From Aeromonas cavernicola (GTDB lineage Bacteria > Pseudomonadota > Gammaproteobacteria > Enterobacterales > Aeromonadaceae), in the NCBI RefSeq assembly GCF_002795305.1, contig NZ_PGGC01000095.1, forward strand, positions 1 through 61,937: a stretch of 61,937 nt of DNA, written 5' to 3'. The stretch's first letter is position 1. Each line of letters begins with the position of its first letter. The translations under genes and the position numbers were made by a program. Shown one piece after another: positions 29,754-39,941 of the stretch. The notes beneath the pieces were generated by a model that ran no database searches, was not told where the DNA came from, and saw only the letters and a list, made by a program, of their open reading frames with translations.

Positions 29754-30698
29754 TCAATCCAAGAGCGTGCCGGCTTCAAACCAGTCGCGGCGAGAGTTGA
29801 GCAGATCCGAAACGGACATCGCCTTCTTGCCCGGTGGTTGCAGGGTGAGCAAACGCAGCTCTCCCTTACCGGTGGCAATATCGATCCCCTGCTTATCAGC
29901 CTTGAGCAGAGTGCCGGCGGGTTGGCCGTGGTCGCTGTCGATGACGGTGACTTGCCATACCTTGATCGTCTGACCTGCCACTTCAAACCAGCTGATGGGC
30001 CAAGGATTGAAAGCGCGAATGCAACGTTCGATAGCAGTGGCGTCCATCGACCAGTCGATGCGGGCCTCTTCCTTAGAAAGCTTCTCGGCGTAGTTGGCCA
30101 GCCCATCGTCTTGTGGCTCGGCCGCGGTCTCACCGGCCGCCATGGCATGGATGGTGTCGACCAGTGCCTGCGGGCCCAGCTCCGCCAGCTTGTCATAGAG
30201 GCTGGCGGAGGTTTCATCAGCCGCGATGGGGCAGCTAACCTTGCGGATCATGGCGCCGGTATCCAGCCCCACATCCATCTGCATGATGGTGACACCGGTT
30301 TCGCTATCGCCCGCCCAAATGGAGCGCTGGATCGGGGCAGCGCCGCGCCAGCGGGGCAGCAGGGAGCCATGGACGTTGATGCAGCCCAGACGTGGGGTAT
30401 CGAGTACCACTTTGGGCAAGATCAGGCCATAGGCCACCACGACCATCAGATCGGCGCCAAGGGCGGCCAGTTCGGCTTGCGCCTCTTCCTTACGTAGGGA
30501 GTCAGGTTGGTAAACCGGTAGGTTGTGGGCCAGCGCCAGCGCTTTGACTGGGCTGGCAGTAAGTTTCTGACCACGACCAGCGGGCTTATCCGGTTGGGTA
30601 TAAACGGCCACGACCTCATGGTCGGAAGACAACAACGCCGCCAGATGACGGGCGGCGAAGTCGGGTGTACCGGCAAAAATCAGTTTCAGCTTATTCAA
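29754..30698 (-). CDS. fmt: Methionyl-tRNA formyltransferase
   Basis: The 314-residue enzyme formylates initiator Met-tRNA with 10-formyl-THF. Family motifs are [16 protein letters not shown] at the N-terminus, [18 protein letters not shown] with the catalytic Asn and His, and the [10 protein letters not shown] block. The C-terminal tRNA-binding beta-barrel starts near residue 208. It lies 12 bases after def, so start formylation and its removal are co-encoded. Confidence 0.97.
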   Translation of the reverse strand: MNKLKLIFAGTPDFAARHLAALLSSDHEVVAVYTQPDKPAGRGQKLTASPVKALALAHNLPVYQPDSLRKEEAQAELAALGADLMVVVAYGLILPKVVLDTPRLGCINVHGSLLPRWRGAAPIQRSIWAGDSETGVTIMQMDVGLDTGAMIRKVSCPIAADETSASLYDKLAELGPQALVDTIHAMAAGETAAEPQDDGLANYAEKLSKEEARIDWSMDATAIERCIRAFNPWPISWFEVAGQTIKVWQVTVIDSDHGQPAGTLLKADKQGIDIATGKGELRLLTLQPPGKKAMSVSDLLNSRRDWFEAGTLLD

Positions 30699-30710
30699 TG
30701 GGGCAGCTCC

Positions 30711-31223
30711 TCAGGGGGCTTTGCGGTCTTCGCGGGCCATCTTTTCCAGCTTTTGACGAATGCGCTGGCGCTTGAGTGGGGAGAGGTAATCCACGAACAG
30801 CTTGCCCATTAGGTGGTCCATCTCATGCTGGATGCAAATCGCCAGCAGATCGTCCGCCTCCAGTTCAAAGGATTGACCATGACGATCCAAGGCACGCACC
30901 TTAATTTGCTCGAAACGCGGTACCAGCGCACGCTGCTCGGGCACAGAGAGGCATCCCTCTTCGATACCCGTACTGCCACTTTGAGAGATCACTTCTGGAT
31001 TGATTAACACCAGCGGGTGTTCACGATGTTCAGACACGTCGATCACGATAATACGTTGATGAATATCAACCTGTGTCGCTGCGAGGCCAATCCCCTCCTC
31101 CGCGTACATGGTTTCGAACATATCATCTACAATCTGCTGTAACGCAGGTGTGAAGGTCTCGACAGGGGCTGCAACAGTGCGCAAGCGTTCATCGGGGAAA
31201 CGCAATACTTCTAGAATGGCCAT
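30711..31223 (-). CDS. def: Peptide deformylase
   Basis: The 170-residue metalloenzyme removes the N-formyl group from nascent proteins. All three motifs are present: [20 protein letters not shown] with the metal-ligand Cys, and [12 protein letters not shown], the HExxH-type zinc/iron site. It is first in the minus-strand def-fmt-rsmB-trkA group and divergent from the LysM gene, with an AT-rich promoter region (31224-31330) between. Confidence 0.97.
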   Translation of the reverse strand: MAILEVLRFPDERLRTVAAPVETFTPALQQIVDDMFETMYAEEGIGLAATQVDIHQRIIVIDVSEHREHPLVLINPEVISQSGSTGIEEGCLSVPEQRALVPRFEQIKVRALDRHGQSFELEADDLLAICIQHEMDHLMGKLFVDYLSPLKRQRIRQKLEKMAREDRKAP

Positions 31224-31330
31224 AATTTTTTCTTTAGTTTGAGATAAATACCGTCTTAATTGGCGTAATTCTAGTCATTTACGCCGACAAAAAACAGCGA
31301 CACTTGCGCGCAGAAGTAACAGGGAGTGTT

Positions 31331-32419
31331 ATGTATCTGAAGCAAACCATCCTCGCTTGTCTGCTGATAACCGCGAGCACAACACTACAGGCAGAACAGC
31401 TGATACTCAAAGAGGGCTATCCCGAGCGCTATGTCGTGCAACCTGGCGACACCCTATGGGACATCTCTGGTAAATACCTCTCAGAACCTTGGCATTGGCC
31501 CCACCTTTGGCAGATCAACCCGCAACTGGCTAATCCTCACTGGATTTATCCGGGCGACACGCTGCACCTCAATTGGGTGAATGGGACGCCCCAGTTGAGC
31601 AAAGTGGCTCACAACGCTAAACCGGTCATTCGGCTGAGCCCTAAAATGCGTTACACCAGTAAAGCTGCCCCGATACCGACCTTACCAAGCAGCGATATTG
31701 CTCCCTTTCTGCAGAACGACCACATTCTGGCTGATATTGCGCAAGTCAAACGCTTGCCCTACTTGCTCGGCGCCAATGAAAAACACCTTGCGATGTTAGA
31801 GGGCCAAACCCTCTACGTGCAGGGCGTGCTCGCGACGGGACAAGACTATGCCGTCTATCACCTCGGCACCGTCTATAAAGACAAGGTGAGTGGTGAGATC
31901 TTGGGTCAAGAGGCGGTGTTAGCCGGAACTATCCGGGCGCAAGCACCCTTAGCAGAAGGAAGAACGCGCGCCACCCTACTCCATAGTCAGCGCGAAGTGC
32001 TGCAGGGGGATAAACTGATGCCCCTGCCTCCCCAAGGTGATCTGCCGAGCGTATTTAGCCCCAAAGCAGCCCCCGCGATCAGTCCCGGCTACATTATCGA
32101 TTTGCCCAGCAAAGCCCGAGGAGGGGGGAAATTTGATGTGGTGCTGATCAACCGTGGCGCCCGAGATCAGCTAACTGCGGGTGATATGCTCGACATAAAA
32201 CGGCCAGGTGCTGCCTTGGTTGGCCGCGATGGAAAAGAGGAATATAAGGACTTTTCATCGAGTTACGACAAGGTGTTTCACAGCGATAAGCAGCTCTCTT
32301 TACCTGCCGAGTCGATCGGTAAGGTGATGCTATTCAAAATCTACGACAAACTCAGTTATGGCCTAATCCTGCAAAGCCAAGAGATAGTGAGTACAGGCTA
32401 TCAGGTTACCCACTTCTAA
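31331..32419 (+). CDS. LysM-domain exported protein (YgaU/DprA-neighbour type)
   Basis: The 362-residue product has a Sec signal peptide (cleavage near TLQA, about residue 21) and one LysM domain (about 36-85; YVVQPGDTLWDISGKYL and YPGDTLHL) for peptidoglycan binding. A long C-terminal part follows, with a repeated domain rich in beta segments. Proteins of this architecture lie next to dprA in Vibrio, Shewanella and Aeromonas; the specific role is not known. ATG at 31331 is chosen for its AGGGAG Shine-Dalgarno, with a TTG frame from 31304 rejected. dprA begins 1 base after its stop. Confidence 0.87.
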   Translation: MYLKQTILACLLITASTTLQAEQLILKEGYPERYVVQPGDTLWDISGKYLSEPWHWPHLWQINPQLANPHWIYPGDTLHLNWVNGTPQLSKVAHNAKPVIRLSPKMRYTSKAAPIPTLPSSDIAPFLQNDHILADIAQVKRLPYLLGANEKHLAMLEGQTLYVQGVLATGQDYAVYHLGTVYKDKVSGEILGQEAVLAGTIRAQAPLAEGRTRATLLHSQREVLQGDKLMPLPPQGDLPSVFSPKAAPAISPGYIIDLPSKARGGGKFDVVLINRGARDQLTAGDMLDIKRPGAALVGRDGKEEYKDFSSSYDKVFHSDKQLSLPAESIGKVMLFKIYDKLSYGLILQSQEIVSTGYQVTHF

Positions 32420-32420
32420 C

Positions 32421-33536
32421 GTGAGCTACCCCAGCGAGCGCTTGGCGCATTGGCTCACGCTAGATTCGGTGACCGGTATTGGCCCCGTCACCGCCGCTCG
32501 GCTCCTTGAACAAGTTGAGGGGGATATCCAAGCGCTGTTTGATCGTGACGATGGCCAGCTCCGTCTTATGGGGCTATCACCAGAACAAATCCGGCAACTA
32601 CGATGGCCGACTCCCGCGGTGGCCAACGGTGTTGAATGGGCTAACCAGCAGGGCAATTACCTACTCCCGCTCGATCACCCTGCTTATCCCCCGTTATTGG
32701 CAGCCATCCCTGCCGCCCCTCTGCTGCTCTACTGTCGCGGCGATCTGTCCGCACTTGGGTTGCCACAGTTGGCCATGGTGGGAACCCGTCATCCCACCTA
32801 CGCGGGCAAGGACAACGCAGCTCGGCTCAGTGCTGAGTTGGTTGCGGGCGGATTAGCGATCACCTCCGGCCTTGCGTTGGGCATTGATGGGGTATGTCAT
32901 CAACAGGCGTTAGTAGCGGGAGGGATCACCTTGGCGGTACTCGGTTCAGGCTTAGATTGTATTTACCCTAAACGCCATCAAGGGTTGGCGGCCACGATGT
33001 TAGAGCAGGGCGGTTTACTAATTAGCGAGTTAGTGCCAGATAAAGGGCCTTTGGCTGAACACTTTCCCCGTCGCAATCGTATTATCAGTGGGTTGTCGTT
33101 GGGCACCTTGGTAGTAGAGGCGACAGAGCAAAGCGGCTCGTTGATCACTGCGCGTTATGCGCTGGAGCAAGGGCGCGAGGTATTTGCGGTTCCCGGCGCG
33201 CCGCAAAATGAGCAAGCAATAGGCTGTAACAGATTAATCCAACAAGGAGCCAAACTTGTATTAAATGCCGCCGATATAATGGAAGAACTACCGATGCTCA
33301 CTGGGTGGAAATGCCAGACCCACCCTGAATTAAAACAACAGCATAACCGTGAATTGCCTTATGCCGCGTTGTTGGATAACGTAGGTTATGAGACCACAAG
33401 CGTGGATACCGTTGCCGAGCGAGCTCAACTTCCTGTCGACGTTGTCTTAGGCAGGTTGGTAGAGTTGGAACTTGCCGGTGCAGTCATAGCGGTAGCCGGT
33501 GGATACGTCAGAACGAGGGGGGTGAATCATGTTTGA
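32421..33536 (+). CDS. dprA: DNA processing protein DprA
   Basis: The 371-residue protein loads RecA on incoming single-stranded DNA during natural transformation. It has a helical N-terminal domain (about 1-75), the Rossmann-like DprA core (about 80-290; AMVGTRHPTYAGKDNAARL, TSGLALGIDG, LGSGLDCIYPKRHQ, PRRNRIISGLS and EATEQSGSLITAR), and a C-terminal winged-helix domain (about 310-370). The start is GTG immediately after the LysM stop. It overlaps smg by 8 bases, indicating coupled translation. Confidence 0.96.
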   Translation: MSYPSERLAHWLTLDSVTGIGPVTAARLLEQVEGDIQALFDRDDGQLRLMGLSPEQIRQLRWPTPAVANGVEWANQQGNYLLPLDHPAYPPLLAAIPAAPLLLYCRGDLSALGLPQLAMVGTRHPTYAGKDNAARLSAELVAGGLAITSGLALGIDGVCHQQALVAGGITLAVLGSGLDCIYPKRHQGLAATMLEQGGLLISELVPDKGPLAEHFPRRNRIISGLSLGTLVVEATEQSGSLITARYALEQGREVFAVPGAPQNEQAIGCNRLIQQGAKLVLNAADIMEELPMLTGWKCQTHPELKQQHNRELPYAALLDNVGYETTSVDTVAERAQLPVDVVLGRLVELELAGAVIAVAGGYVRTRGVNHV

Positions 33537-34002
33537 TGTATTGATGTACCTTTTCGAGACCTACATCCACAGTGATACTGATGTAACGGTCGCGCAGGAT
33601 GAACTCACTGACGAACTGAGCCAAGCGGGTTTCGATAAGGACGAAATCGAAAAGGCTCTCAATTGGTTAGAGCGGCTAGCTACCTTACACGATAGCGAGC
33701 GAGAAGTTTATGTCAGCGCCAGCGCGCAAGGGTCAATGCGGATCTACGCCCCGCAGGAGCTGATTCGTCTTAGCACCGAATGTCGTGGTTTTCTGCTGTT
33801 TTTAGAGCAAACTCAAGTGCTCAATGCGGAAACCCGTGAAATCTGCATCGAACGCCTACTTGAGTTAGACAAACCAGACATCGAGCTGGATGACCTCAAA
33901 TGGGTAGTCATGATGGTGTTGTTCAACGTACCGGGCAGTGAAAACGCCTACCAGCAGATGGAAGAGCTGGTGTTTGATGAGTCAGATGGCGTCATTCACT
34001 GA
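33529..34002 (+). CDS. smg: Smg family protein (DUF494)
   Basis: The 157-residue acidic protein matches E. coli Smg in length and sequence (MFDVLMYLFETYI, DELTDELSQAGF, LSTECRGFLLFLEQ and DLKWVVMMVLFN). Its biochemical role is unknown. It overlaps the end of dprA and is followed by the topoisomerase-zinc-finger gene, the usual dprA-smg-yrdD order. Confidence 0.94.
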   Translation: MFDVLMYLFETYIHSDTDVTVAQDELTDELSQAGFDKDEIEKALNWLERLATLHDSEREVYVSASAQGSMRIYAPQELIRLSTECRGFLLFLEQTQVLNAETREICIERLLELDKPDIELDDLKWVVMMVLFNVPGSENAYQQMEELVFDESDGVIH

Positions 34003-34057
34003 CAGCCTAGTGCCGCGCTGATAGAATTCAGGCCATCTGAATTGCAAGGCGCGGCCC

Positions 34058-34615
34058 ATGTCAAAAATCGATCATCACCTTTTTTCCGCCCACGAACATG
34101 CGCTCGACCCCGAGCCGTGCCCGCTGTGTGGGGGGGAGCTGGTCATTCGCCAAAGTAAGCACGGCCCCTTTCAAGGCTGCTCCAACTACCCCACTTGCCA
34201 CCATATTCGCTCTCTCACCCCGTCAGGCCATGACATCGAAAAAGTACTAGAGGGCTCCAGCTGTCCTCAGTGCAGCCAGCCACTGGCCATCAAAAAAGGG
34301 CGCTATGGGTTGTTCGTCGGCTGCACCCACTACCCTGTTTGCCAACACATTGAATCCTTGCAGGAAAGTGATAACACCCAGATCCCCTGCCCCGCGTGCG
34401 GCAAAGGCCACTTGGTCAGTCGCACCTCCCGTTACGGTAAGCAGTTTTACTCCTGTGATCATTACCCCCACTGCAAATATGTGGTTAATGACAAACCGGT
34501 TCCAACCCCTTGCCCAGTATGCGGTTGGGGTCTGATGGTGGAGAAAAAAGTACGGGGGCAACTGCGCTTAGTCTGTCCGCAAAAAAAATGCGGTCATCAA
34601 AGTGAGCGGGTATAA
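34058..34615 (+). CDS. Topoisomerase IA-type zinc-finger protein (YrdD-like)
   Basis: The 185-residue protein is four consecutive zf-C4_Topoisom modules: CPLCGG..CSNYPTC (about 22-47), CPQCSQ..CTHYPVC, CPACGK..CDHYPHC and CPVCGW..CPQKKC. Such modules bind single-stranded DNA at the C-terminus of topoisomerase I. This free-standing form, like E. coli YrdD, has no catalytic domain and no established function. It sits between smg and purE. Confidence 0.92.
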   Translation: MSKIDHHLFSAHEHALDPEPCPLCGGELVIRQSKHGPFQGCSNYPTCHHIRSLTPSGHDIEKVLEGSSCPQCSQPLAIKKGRYGLFVGCTHYPVCQHIESLQESDNTQIPCPACGKGHLVSRTSRYGKQFYSCDHYPHCKYVVNDKPVPTPCPVCGWGLMVEKKVRGQLRLVCPQKKCGHQSERV

Positions 34616-34633
34616 TCCCGCCGCCGCGAGTGA

Positions 34634-34649
34634 ATTGAAACGTTTGCGG
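34634..34649 (+). promoter_or_regulatory. PurR box upstream of purE
   Basis: The reverse complement reads CCGCAAACGTTTCAAT, close to the PurR consensus ACGCAAACGTTTTCNT. It is 39-54 bases before purE and 18 bases after a TATAAT hexamer (34611-34616) at the end of the previous gene. Purine repression of purE is inferred. Confidence 0.78.
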
Positions 34650-34687
34650 CCAAGATCCCCCTCACCCGGAGTAAGGAACTTCCCACC

Positions 34688-35191
34688 ATGAGTAAACCGT
34701 TTGTTGCCGTATTGATGGGCTCAGATTCAGATTTTCCCGTGATGCAAACCACGTTGGAGGTACTCAAGTCATTTGATATCGCCACCGAAGTGAAGGTCAC
34801 CTCCGCCCACCGCACCCCAGCGGCAACCCATCAGTATGTGACCGATGCCGAGGCCCGTGGCTGCAAGGTGTTTATCTGCGCGGCTGGCTTGGCTGCTCAC
34901 TTGGCTGGCGCGGTAGCGGGCATTACCACTCGGCCCGTGATTGGCGTGCCGATTGATGGCGGGCCACTCAAAGGAATGGATGCCCTGCTCTCTACGGTAC
35001 AGATGCCGGGTGGAGTACCGGTTGCCACCGTCGCTATCGGCAACGCTGGCGCAAAAAACGCGGGCTATTTAGCGGCTCAAATGCTGGCTGTCGGGGATGA
35101 TGAATTGGCAGCTAAGGTTCGTGCTGAGCGCCAAAAGAGTGCCGAAGAGGTCATGGCCAAAGATGCCGCGTTGCAGGCGCTATTGAAGTAA
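34688..35191 (+). CDS. purE: N5-carboxyaminoimidazole ribonucleotide mutase
   Basis: The 167-residue class I PurE converts N5-CAIR to CAIR in purine synthesis. Signature blocks are [74 protein letters not shown]. Class I enzymes normally need PurK to make N5-CAIR, and in many relatives purK is adjacent. Here the next gene is tsaC, after a terminator-like hairpin, so purK must lie elsewhere. Confidence 0.97.
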   Translation: MSKPFVAVLMGSDSDFPVMQTTLEVLKSFDIATEVKVTSAHRTPAATHQYVTDAEARGCKVFICAAGLAAHLAGAVAGITTRPVIGVPIDGGPLKGMDALLSTVQMPGGVPVATVAIGNAGAKNAGYLAAQMLAVGDDELAAKVRAERQKSAEEVMAKDAALQALLK

Positions 35192-35303
35192 ACCATCCCG
35201 TATTGGCAGGCTGCATATATTGCCATTTTCCGGCTTGGCTAGCAGCCTCTCTGCCGCCATCTCGTGTTGCACGATAAGCGGCCCCTTACTTTTATATGAT
35301 GAG

Positions 35304-35329
35304 GCGACAGCTTGGCTGTCGCATTTTTT
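35304..35329 (+). terminator. Intrinsic-terminator structure abutting the tsaC start codon
   Basis: GCGACAGC (35304-35311) and GCTGTCGC (35315-35322) form a perfect 8-bp stem with a 3-base loop, followed by A and six Ts (35324-35329). The tsaC ATG begins at 35330. It is 112 bases after the purE stop and probably ends the purE transcript, but it also occupies the place of the tsaC ribosome-binding site. Confidence 0.8.
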
Positions 35330-35890
35330 ATGGCTAACGAATTTGAACTGGCTGTGACCGCTCTTCAACAGCAAGGCGTGATCGCCTATGCCACTGAGGC
35401 GGTATTTGGCTTAGGGTGTGATCCTGATTCAGAACTCGCCGTGCAACGCTTATTGGCGATCAAACAGCGCCCTGTAGAAAAGGGCTTGATCCTGATTGCA
35501 GCGAATGTTGCCCAGCTGCAACCTTATATTGACCTCAACACCTTGACGGCAGATCAATGGGCCCAGGTGGAGGCCAGCTGGCCTGGCCCTTTCACCTGGA
35601 TCATGCCAGCCCGCGCGACCACCCCAGCATGGTTGACTGGCCAGTTTGCTAGCTTGGCGGTGCGTGTCACGGCACACCCTCAGGTGGCAGCCTTGTGCCA
35701 AGCATTTGGCAAACCACTGGTTTCCACCAGCGCTAATCTGACCGGTGAGCCCCCCGCTCGCCAAGTGGCCGAGTTCAGCCCATCACTGGCCAACCAATTG
35801 GCCTACATCCTGCCGGGTACGGTAGGGGGGCAAGCCAGCCCTTCACAAATCAGAGATGCCCGCACGGGTGCCATCATTCGCCCTTCATAA
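35330..35890 (+). CDS. tsaC: Threonylcarbamoyl-AMP synthase
   Basis: The 186-residue YrdC-fold enzyme makes threonylcarbamoyl-AMP for the t6A37 tRNA modification. It shows the family blocks [70 protein letters not shown], colinear with E. coli TsaC. ATG at 35330 fits the family N-terminus. No Shine-Dalgarno is visible, because a terminator-like hairpin and T-run lie immediately 5' of the start. A TTG frame from 35312 lies inside that hairpin and is rejected. It is followed by hemF and aroE, the conserved tsaC-hemF-aroE order. Confidence 0.95.
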   Translation: MANEFELAVTALQQQGVIAYATEAVFGLGCDPDSELAVQRLLAIKQRPVEKGLILIAANVAQLQPYIDLNTLTADQWAQVEASWPGPFTWIMPARATTPAWLTGQFASLAVRVTAHPQVAALCQAFGKPLVSTSANLTGEPPARQVAEFSPSLANQLAYILPGTVGGQASPSQIRDARTGAIIRPS

Positions 35891-35959
35891 GCGGGGTCGC
35901 TGCCTAGTTTGACGGTCACGCGGATGAGCGATAGGCTCACCGCGAGATCACAATAATGA

Positions 35960-36907
<948 letters not shown>

Positions 36908-37071
36908 GCAAACCGTCCCTCGGCCCTTGGCGGTTATCGAGAGACCTTAGTGCCGCCGAACATCGGCGTTAAGGCCTACCGCCCTCCACAGCCTGATTCA
37001 ATATGGCAACTGACATAGACCTGACGGTATGGGTAGTCACTCGACCCATAGCCCTCTGATGGAAGAGATGA

Positions 37072-37893
37072 ATGGATCACTATCTGGTTTTTGGCCACCC
37101 AGTGCGCCACAGCAAATCACCGTTTATTCATACCTTGTTTGCCAGACAAACCCAGCAAACGCTGGAATATGGCTTGGCGGAACCGGCCATTGATGGGTTC
37201 GCCGCTGCGCTACAACACTTTTTCGCGCAAGGTGGTAAAGGCTGCAATGTCACGGTGCCTTTTAAAGAGCAGGCCTTTACCTTGGTTGATCAGTTGAGCC
37301 CAAGGGCCAAACGGGCCGGGGCCGTCAACACCATCAAATTGACCGATGATGGGGTCTTGCTGGGGGACAATACCGATGGGGCCGGTCTGGTTGCCGATCT
37401 GACATCCCATGGGGTGACCCTGACAGGGCAGCGCATTCTGCTGTTAGGGGCGGGGGGGGCCGCCCGTGGTGCGTTGGCACCACTGCTGGCGGAGCAACCC
37501 ACCGAGCTGGTGATCGCTAACCGCACCCACAGCAAGGCCGAACAGTTGGCGGCAGAGTTTCATGATCTGGGCACCGTGAGTGCCTGCAGCTATGAGCAGC
37601 TGACAGGCACCTTCGATCTCATCATCAACTCCACCTCTGCCAGTTTGCAAGGTGAACTGCCCCCGCTCGCAGCGACCTTAATTCATGCCGATATCGCTAT
37701 CTACGACATGATGTATGGTGCAACCGACACCGCCTTTATTGGCTGGGCAAAACAGCACGGCGCTCGGCGCACCATGGATGGCTTAGGGATGCTGGTGGAG
37801 CAAGCTGCGGAAGCTTTTACCATCTGGCGTGGGATTCGACCTGGCACCAAGCAAGTATTGCGTGAACTCAAGCGTAATCTGGGGAGCATATGA
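37072..37893 (+). CDS. aroE: Shikimate dehydrogenase (NADP+)
   Basis: The 273-residue enzyme reduces 3-dehydroshikimate to shikimate in aromatic amino-acid synthesis. Seen are the substrate-site [23 protein letters not shown] with the catalytic Lys, DNTDGAGLV with the catalytic Asp, the NADP-binding [20 protein letters not shown] and the C-terminal [10 protein letters not shown]. It shares an ATGA overlap with the DUF1488 gene downstream. The 164-bp gap to hemF shows nothing special. Confidence 0.97.
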   Translation: MDHYLVFGHPVRHSKSPFIHTLFARQTQQTLEYGLAEPAIDGFAAALQHFFAQGGKGCNVTVPFKEQAFTLVDQLSPRAKRAGAVNTIKLTDDGVLLGDNTDGAGLVADLTSHGVTLTGQRILLLGAGGAARGALAPLLAEQPTELVIANRTHSKAEQLAAEFHDLGTVSACSYEQLTGTFDLIINSTSASLQGELPPLAATLIHADIAIYDMMYGATDTAFIGWAKQHGARRTMDGLGMLVEQAAEAFTIWRGIRPGTKQVLRELKRNLGSI

Positions 37894-38150
37894 ACCAAGG
37901 TATTCACTTTCCAGACCTGGTGGAGTGGCAGGCGGATCAACAGCGCGTGTGCTTTCCAGCCCAGCAGATGGGGGCGCTGATCACCTGTTACATGAGCCTA
38001 CACCAGCTGGAGGCACTCACTGGGCTGCCCCTTGCTGGGCAAGAGGATGCGCTGCGCGCGTTCGAGAGTATGCGCTTTGATATTGAAGAGCTTGTTGAAA
38101 AACGCATTGATGAGCAACGGTTTGCAGAGGACGGGGCGATTTATCTCTAG
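37890..38150 (+). CDS. DUF1488 family protein (YrdB-like)
   Basis: The 86-residue protein belongs to the DUF1488 family: [20 protein letters not shown], then an acidic helical C-terminal half. It resembles E. coli YrdB, which also follows aroE. Its ATG overlaps the aroE stop (ATGA), so translation is coupled. No function is known. Confidence 0.85.
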   Translation: MNQGIHFPDLVEWQADQQRVCFPAQQMGALITCYMSLHQLEALTGLPLAGQEDALRAFESMRFDIEELVEKRIDEQRFAEDGAIYL

Positions 38151-38201
38151 CATCGGGGAGTGAACAGCCCGTCACCCGCCCTCATCCGACCAAGCAGCAG
38201 A

Positions 38202-38220
38202 GGCGCGCTCACTGCGCGCC
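38202..38220. terminator. Hairpin between convergent DUF1488 and glpG genes
   Basis: GGCGCGC (38202-38208) pairs with GCGCGCC (38214-38220) around a 5-base loop. There is no T-run, so termination is only suggested by its position between convergent genes. Confidence 0.35.
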
Positions 38221-38238
38221 AGCTCATCAATGCCAAGT

Positions 38239-39081
38239 TTATCGCTGATGACTCACTGGGCTGTGGCGATCTAGCCAACCTTGTAATAACCCAACCAACA
38301 AGCCGACCAAATGGGCTGCATTGGCGATGGGGGTGCCCAGCAGATCGAAAAAACCGAGCACTAACCAAAACAACATAAATCCCATCAGCGCGGGCGGTAA
38401 CGTTAATCCGCACGCGGGTTGCCACTTACTACGCAGCCAACAGTAGCCAAGCAGGGCATAGACCACCCCAGAGAGGCCGCCAAACGCTGGACCGCTGACA
38501 AAAAATTCGGCGATATTCGGTAATGCGGCGCCAATAAGCAACAAGATCAGGAGCTTACCACTGCCGATACGTTGCTCGATCTGCCCTCCCAGATACCACC
38601 ACCACAGCAGGTTAAATACCAAGTGCAACACGGAAAAGTGCAGCAAAGCGGGGGTCACATAACGCCACAACTGCCAATCAGTGAACTGTGTCAGGGTGGG
38701 ATGGAAGGCTAACGCATCCACCATTGGCAAGCCGATAGCATCCAGTGCATAGATGGCCAAACAGCCGATGATGACGAGCAGGGTCAGTGGCCCCGCTTGG
38801 TGGAGAAAATCGGTCACCGGATCCAGCATCCCTTTGCTGTAATCGAGCCGAGCATCCGCCCGACCAGATTGCCAAGAGGCCGCCATATAACGGGGATGAG
38901 TGGGGTCAGCTAAGAAGCGTTTCACCTCCTGCTGTGCCTGCACGAATCGTGCTTCGTCTACCAGCCAGATGGCGACACCGAGTTCGGATTGGGTCAGCTC
39001 GCAGCCGATGCCGAGGGTCGCTAGATAGTCGACTAGCGCATGGGCCATGCGGGCGTTGTCGAGCACCAGCAACTGGATCAT
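38239..39081 (-). CDS. glpG: Rhomboid intramembrane serine protease GlpG
   Basis: The 280-residue protein has an N-terminal cytosolic domain (about 1-75) and six membrane helices. The catalytic dyad is Ser204 in [13 protein letters not shown] and His257 in [12 protein letters not shown], and the WR motif in loop 1 ([14 protein letters not shown]) and [13 protein letters not shown] are conserved. It cleaves membrane-protein substrates within the bilayer. It overlaps glpE by 4 bases, as in the E. coli glpEG arrangement, but glpR does not follow it here. Confidence 0.96.
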   Translation of the reverse strand: MIQLLVLDNARMAHALVDYLATLGIGCELTQSELGVAIWLVDEARFVQAQQEVKRFLADPTHPRYMAASWQSGRADARLDYSKGMLDPVTDFLHQAGPLTLLVIIGCLAIYALDAIGLPMVDALAFHPTLTQFTDWQLWRYVTPALLHFSVLHLVFNLLWWWYLGGQIEQRIGSGKLLILLLIGAALPNIAEFFVSGPAFGGLSGVVYALLGYCWLRSKWQPACGLTLPPALMGFMLFWLVLGFFDLLGTPIANAAHLVGLLVGLLQGWLDRHSPVSHQR

Positions 39082-39401
39082 GGGGTGTTCGCCTCAATGG
39101 GAAATTCCCTGCGCCATGCCTCAAATCCCCCATCTAGGCTGTAAACCGAGTCATAGCCCTGCTGCAGCAGATATTGCGCCGCCCCTTGGCTACTGTTGCC
39201 GTGATAGCAGATCACGATCACTGGGGTTTCGAACTCCACCTCATTCATAAAGCGCACTAGGGTATCGTTGGTGAGGTGAAACGCCCCTACCGGATGCCCC
39301 GCCGCAAAGGACTGCGGATCGCGGATATCGACTAGCCGCGCCGCGCCTGCAGCTAACTTCTGATAAGCATCTTGAGCACTGATGTGAGCAAACTGGTCCA
39401 T
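39078..39401 (-). CDS. glpE: Thiosulfate sulfurtransferase GlpE
   Basis: The 107-residue single-domain rhodanese has the active-site loop [11 protein letters not shown] with persulfide-forming Cys65. It also has the [20 protein letters not shown] segment typical of GlpE. It transfers sulfur from thiosulfate to thiol acceptors. It is upstream of glpG with a 4-base overlap. Confidence 0.95.
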   Translation of the reverse strand: MDQFAHISAQDAYQKLAAGAARLVDIRDPQSFAAGHPVGAFHLTNDTLVRFMNEVEFETPVIVICYHGNSSQGAAQYLLQQGYDSVYSLDGGFEAWRREFPIEANTP

Positions 39402-39455
39402 TAACGTCTCCTACGTATCGGGGTAGGCCGCCAGTCTACCGCAAGTGGGGCCCAT

Positions 39456-39484
39456 AAAAAGAGGAGGGAGCCGTGGGCTCCCTC
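39456..39484 (-). terminator. Intrinsic terminator of ubiK
   Basis: The stem GAGGGAGCC (39464-39472) with GGCTCCCTC (39476-39484) has a 3-base loop. On the minus strand it is followed by CTC and five Ts (39460-39456). It lies between ubiK and glpE. Confidence 0.82.
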
Positions 39485-39509
39485 TGATTTGCCATTGCTG
39501 CGACTAGGC

Positions 39510-39767
39510 TTATTCACCTTTAGCACTGAGCTGCTGCTCAAGCTGAGCCAATTTAGCCTCCAGCGCAGTCAGTTTTTCCCGAGTACGCAGCAGCACCTTG
39601 GTCTGGACGTCAAACTCTTCGCGGCTAACCAGATCCAACTTACCCAGCTGGGCTTGGACGACTTGTCGAAACTTCTTCTCTGCCTCTTCCCCCATGCTGC
39701 GAATGCCAGGTGGGAGCGCGTTGTGCAGTTGTTTGGCGATCTCTTCCAGTTTTTTCGGGTCGATCAT
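39510..39767 (-). CDS. ubiK: Ubiquinone biosynthesis accessory factor UbiK (BMFP domain)
   Basis: The 85-residue protein has a short amphipathic N-terminal region (about 1-40) and a C-terminal coiled coil with heptads ([20 protein letters not shown]). This is the BMFP/YqiC architecture. It helps UbiJ in the soluble Ubi complex for aerobic ubiquinone synthesis. It is a single-gene unit followed by its own terminator. Confidence 0.9.
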   Translation of the reverse strand: MIDPKKLEEIAKQLHNALPPGIRSMGEEAEKKFRQVVQAQLGKLDLVSREEFDVQTKVLLRTREKLTALEAKLAQLEQQLSAKGE

Positions 39768-39941
39768 CTGATCCTCCTTAAAGCGTTGGCGGCCATTCTA
39801 CCGATAATCGGATCTTTTTGCCGAGATCGAGGCGTTGTTTTGCATTGATGGCCGAGGATAATTCTATGTTAGCGTGAGTCATCGGAGCAGTAGTGTGCGC
39901 CGTGGGCTGTGATGGATAACAACCAATAAAGAGGATCTACG

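Noticed and set aside
28863-30497. Long plus-strand open frame (544 codons) across rsmB and fmt
   Set aside because: It is antisense to two well-supported genes and has low-complexity composition typical of GC-rich shadow frames.
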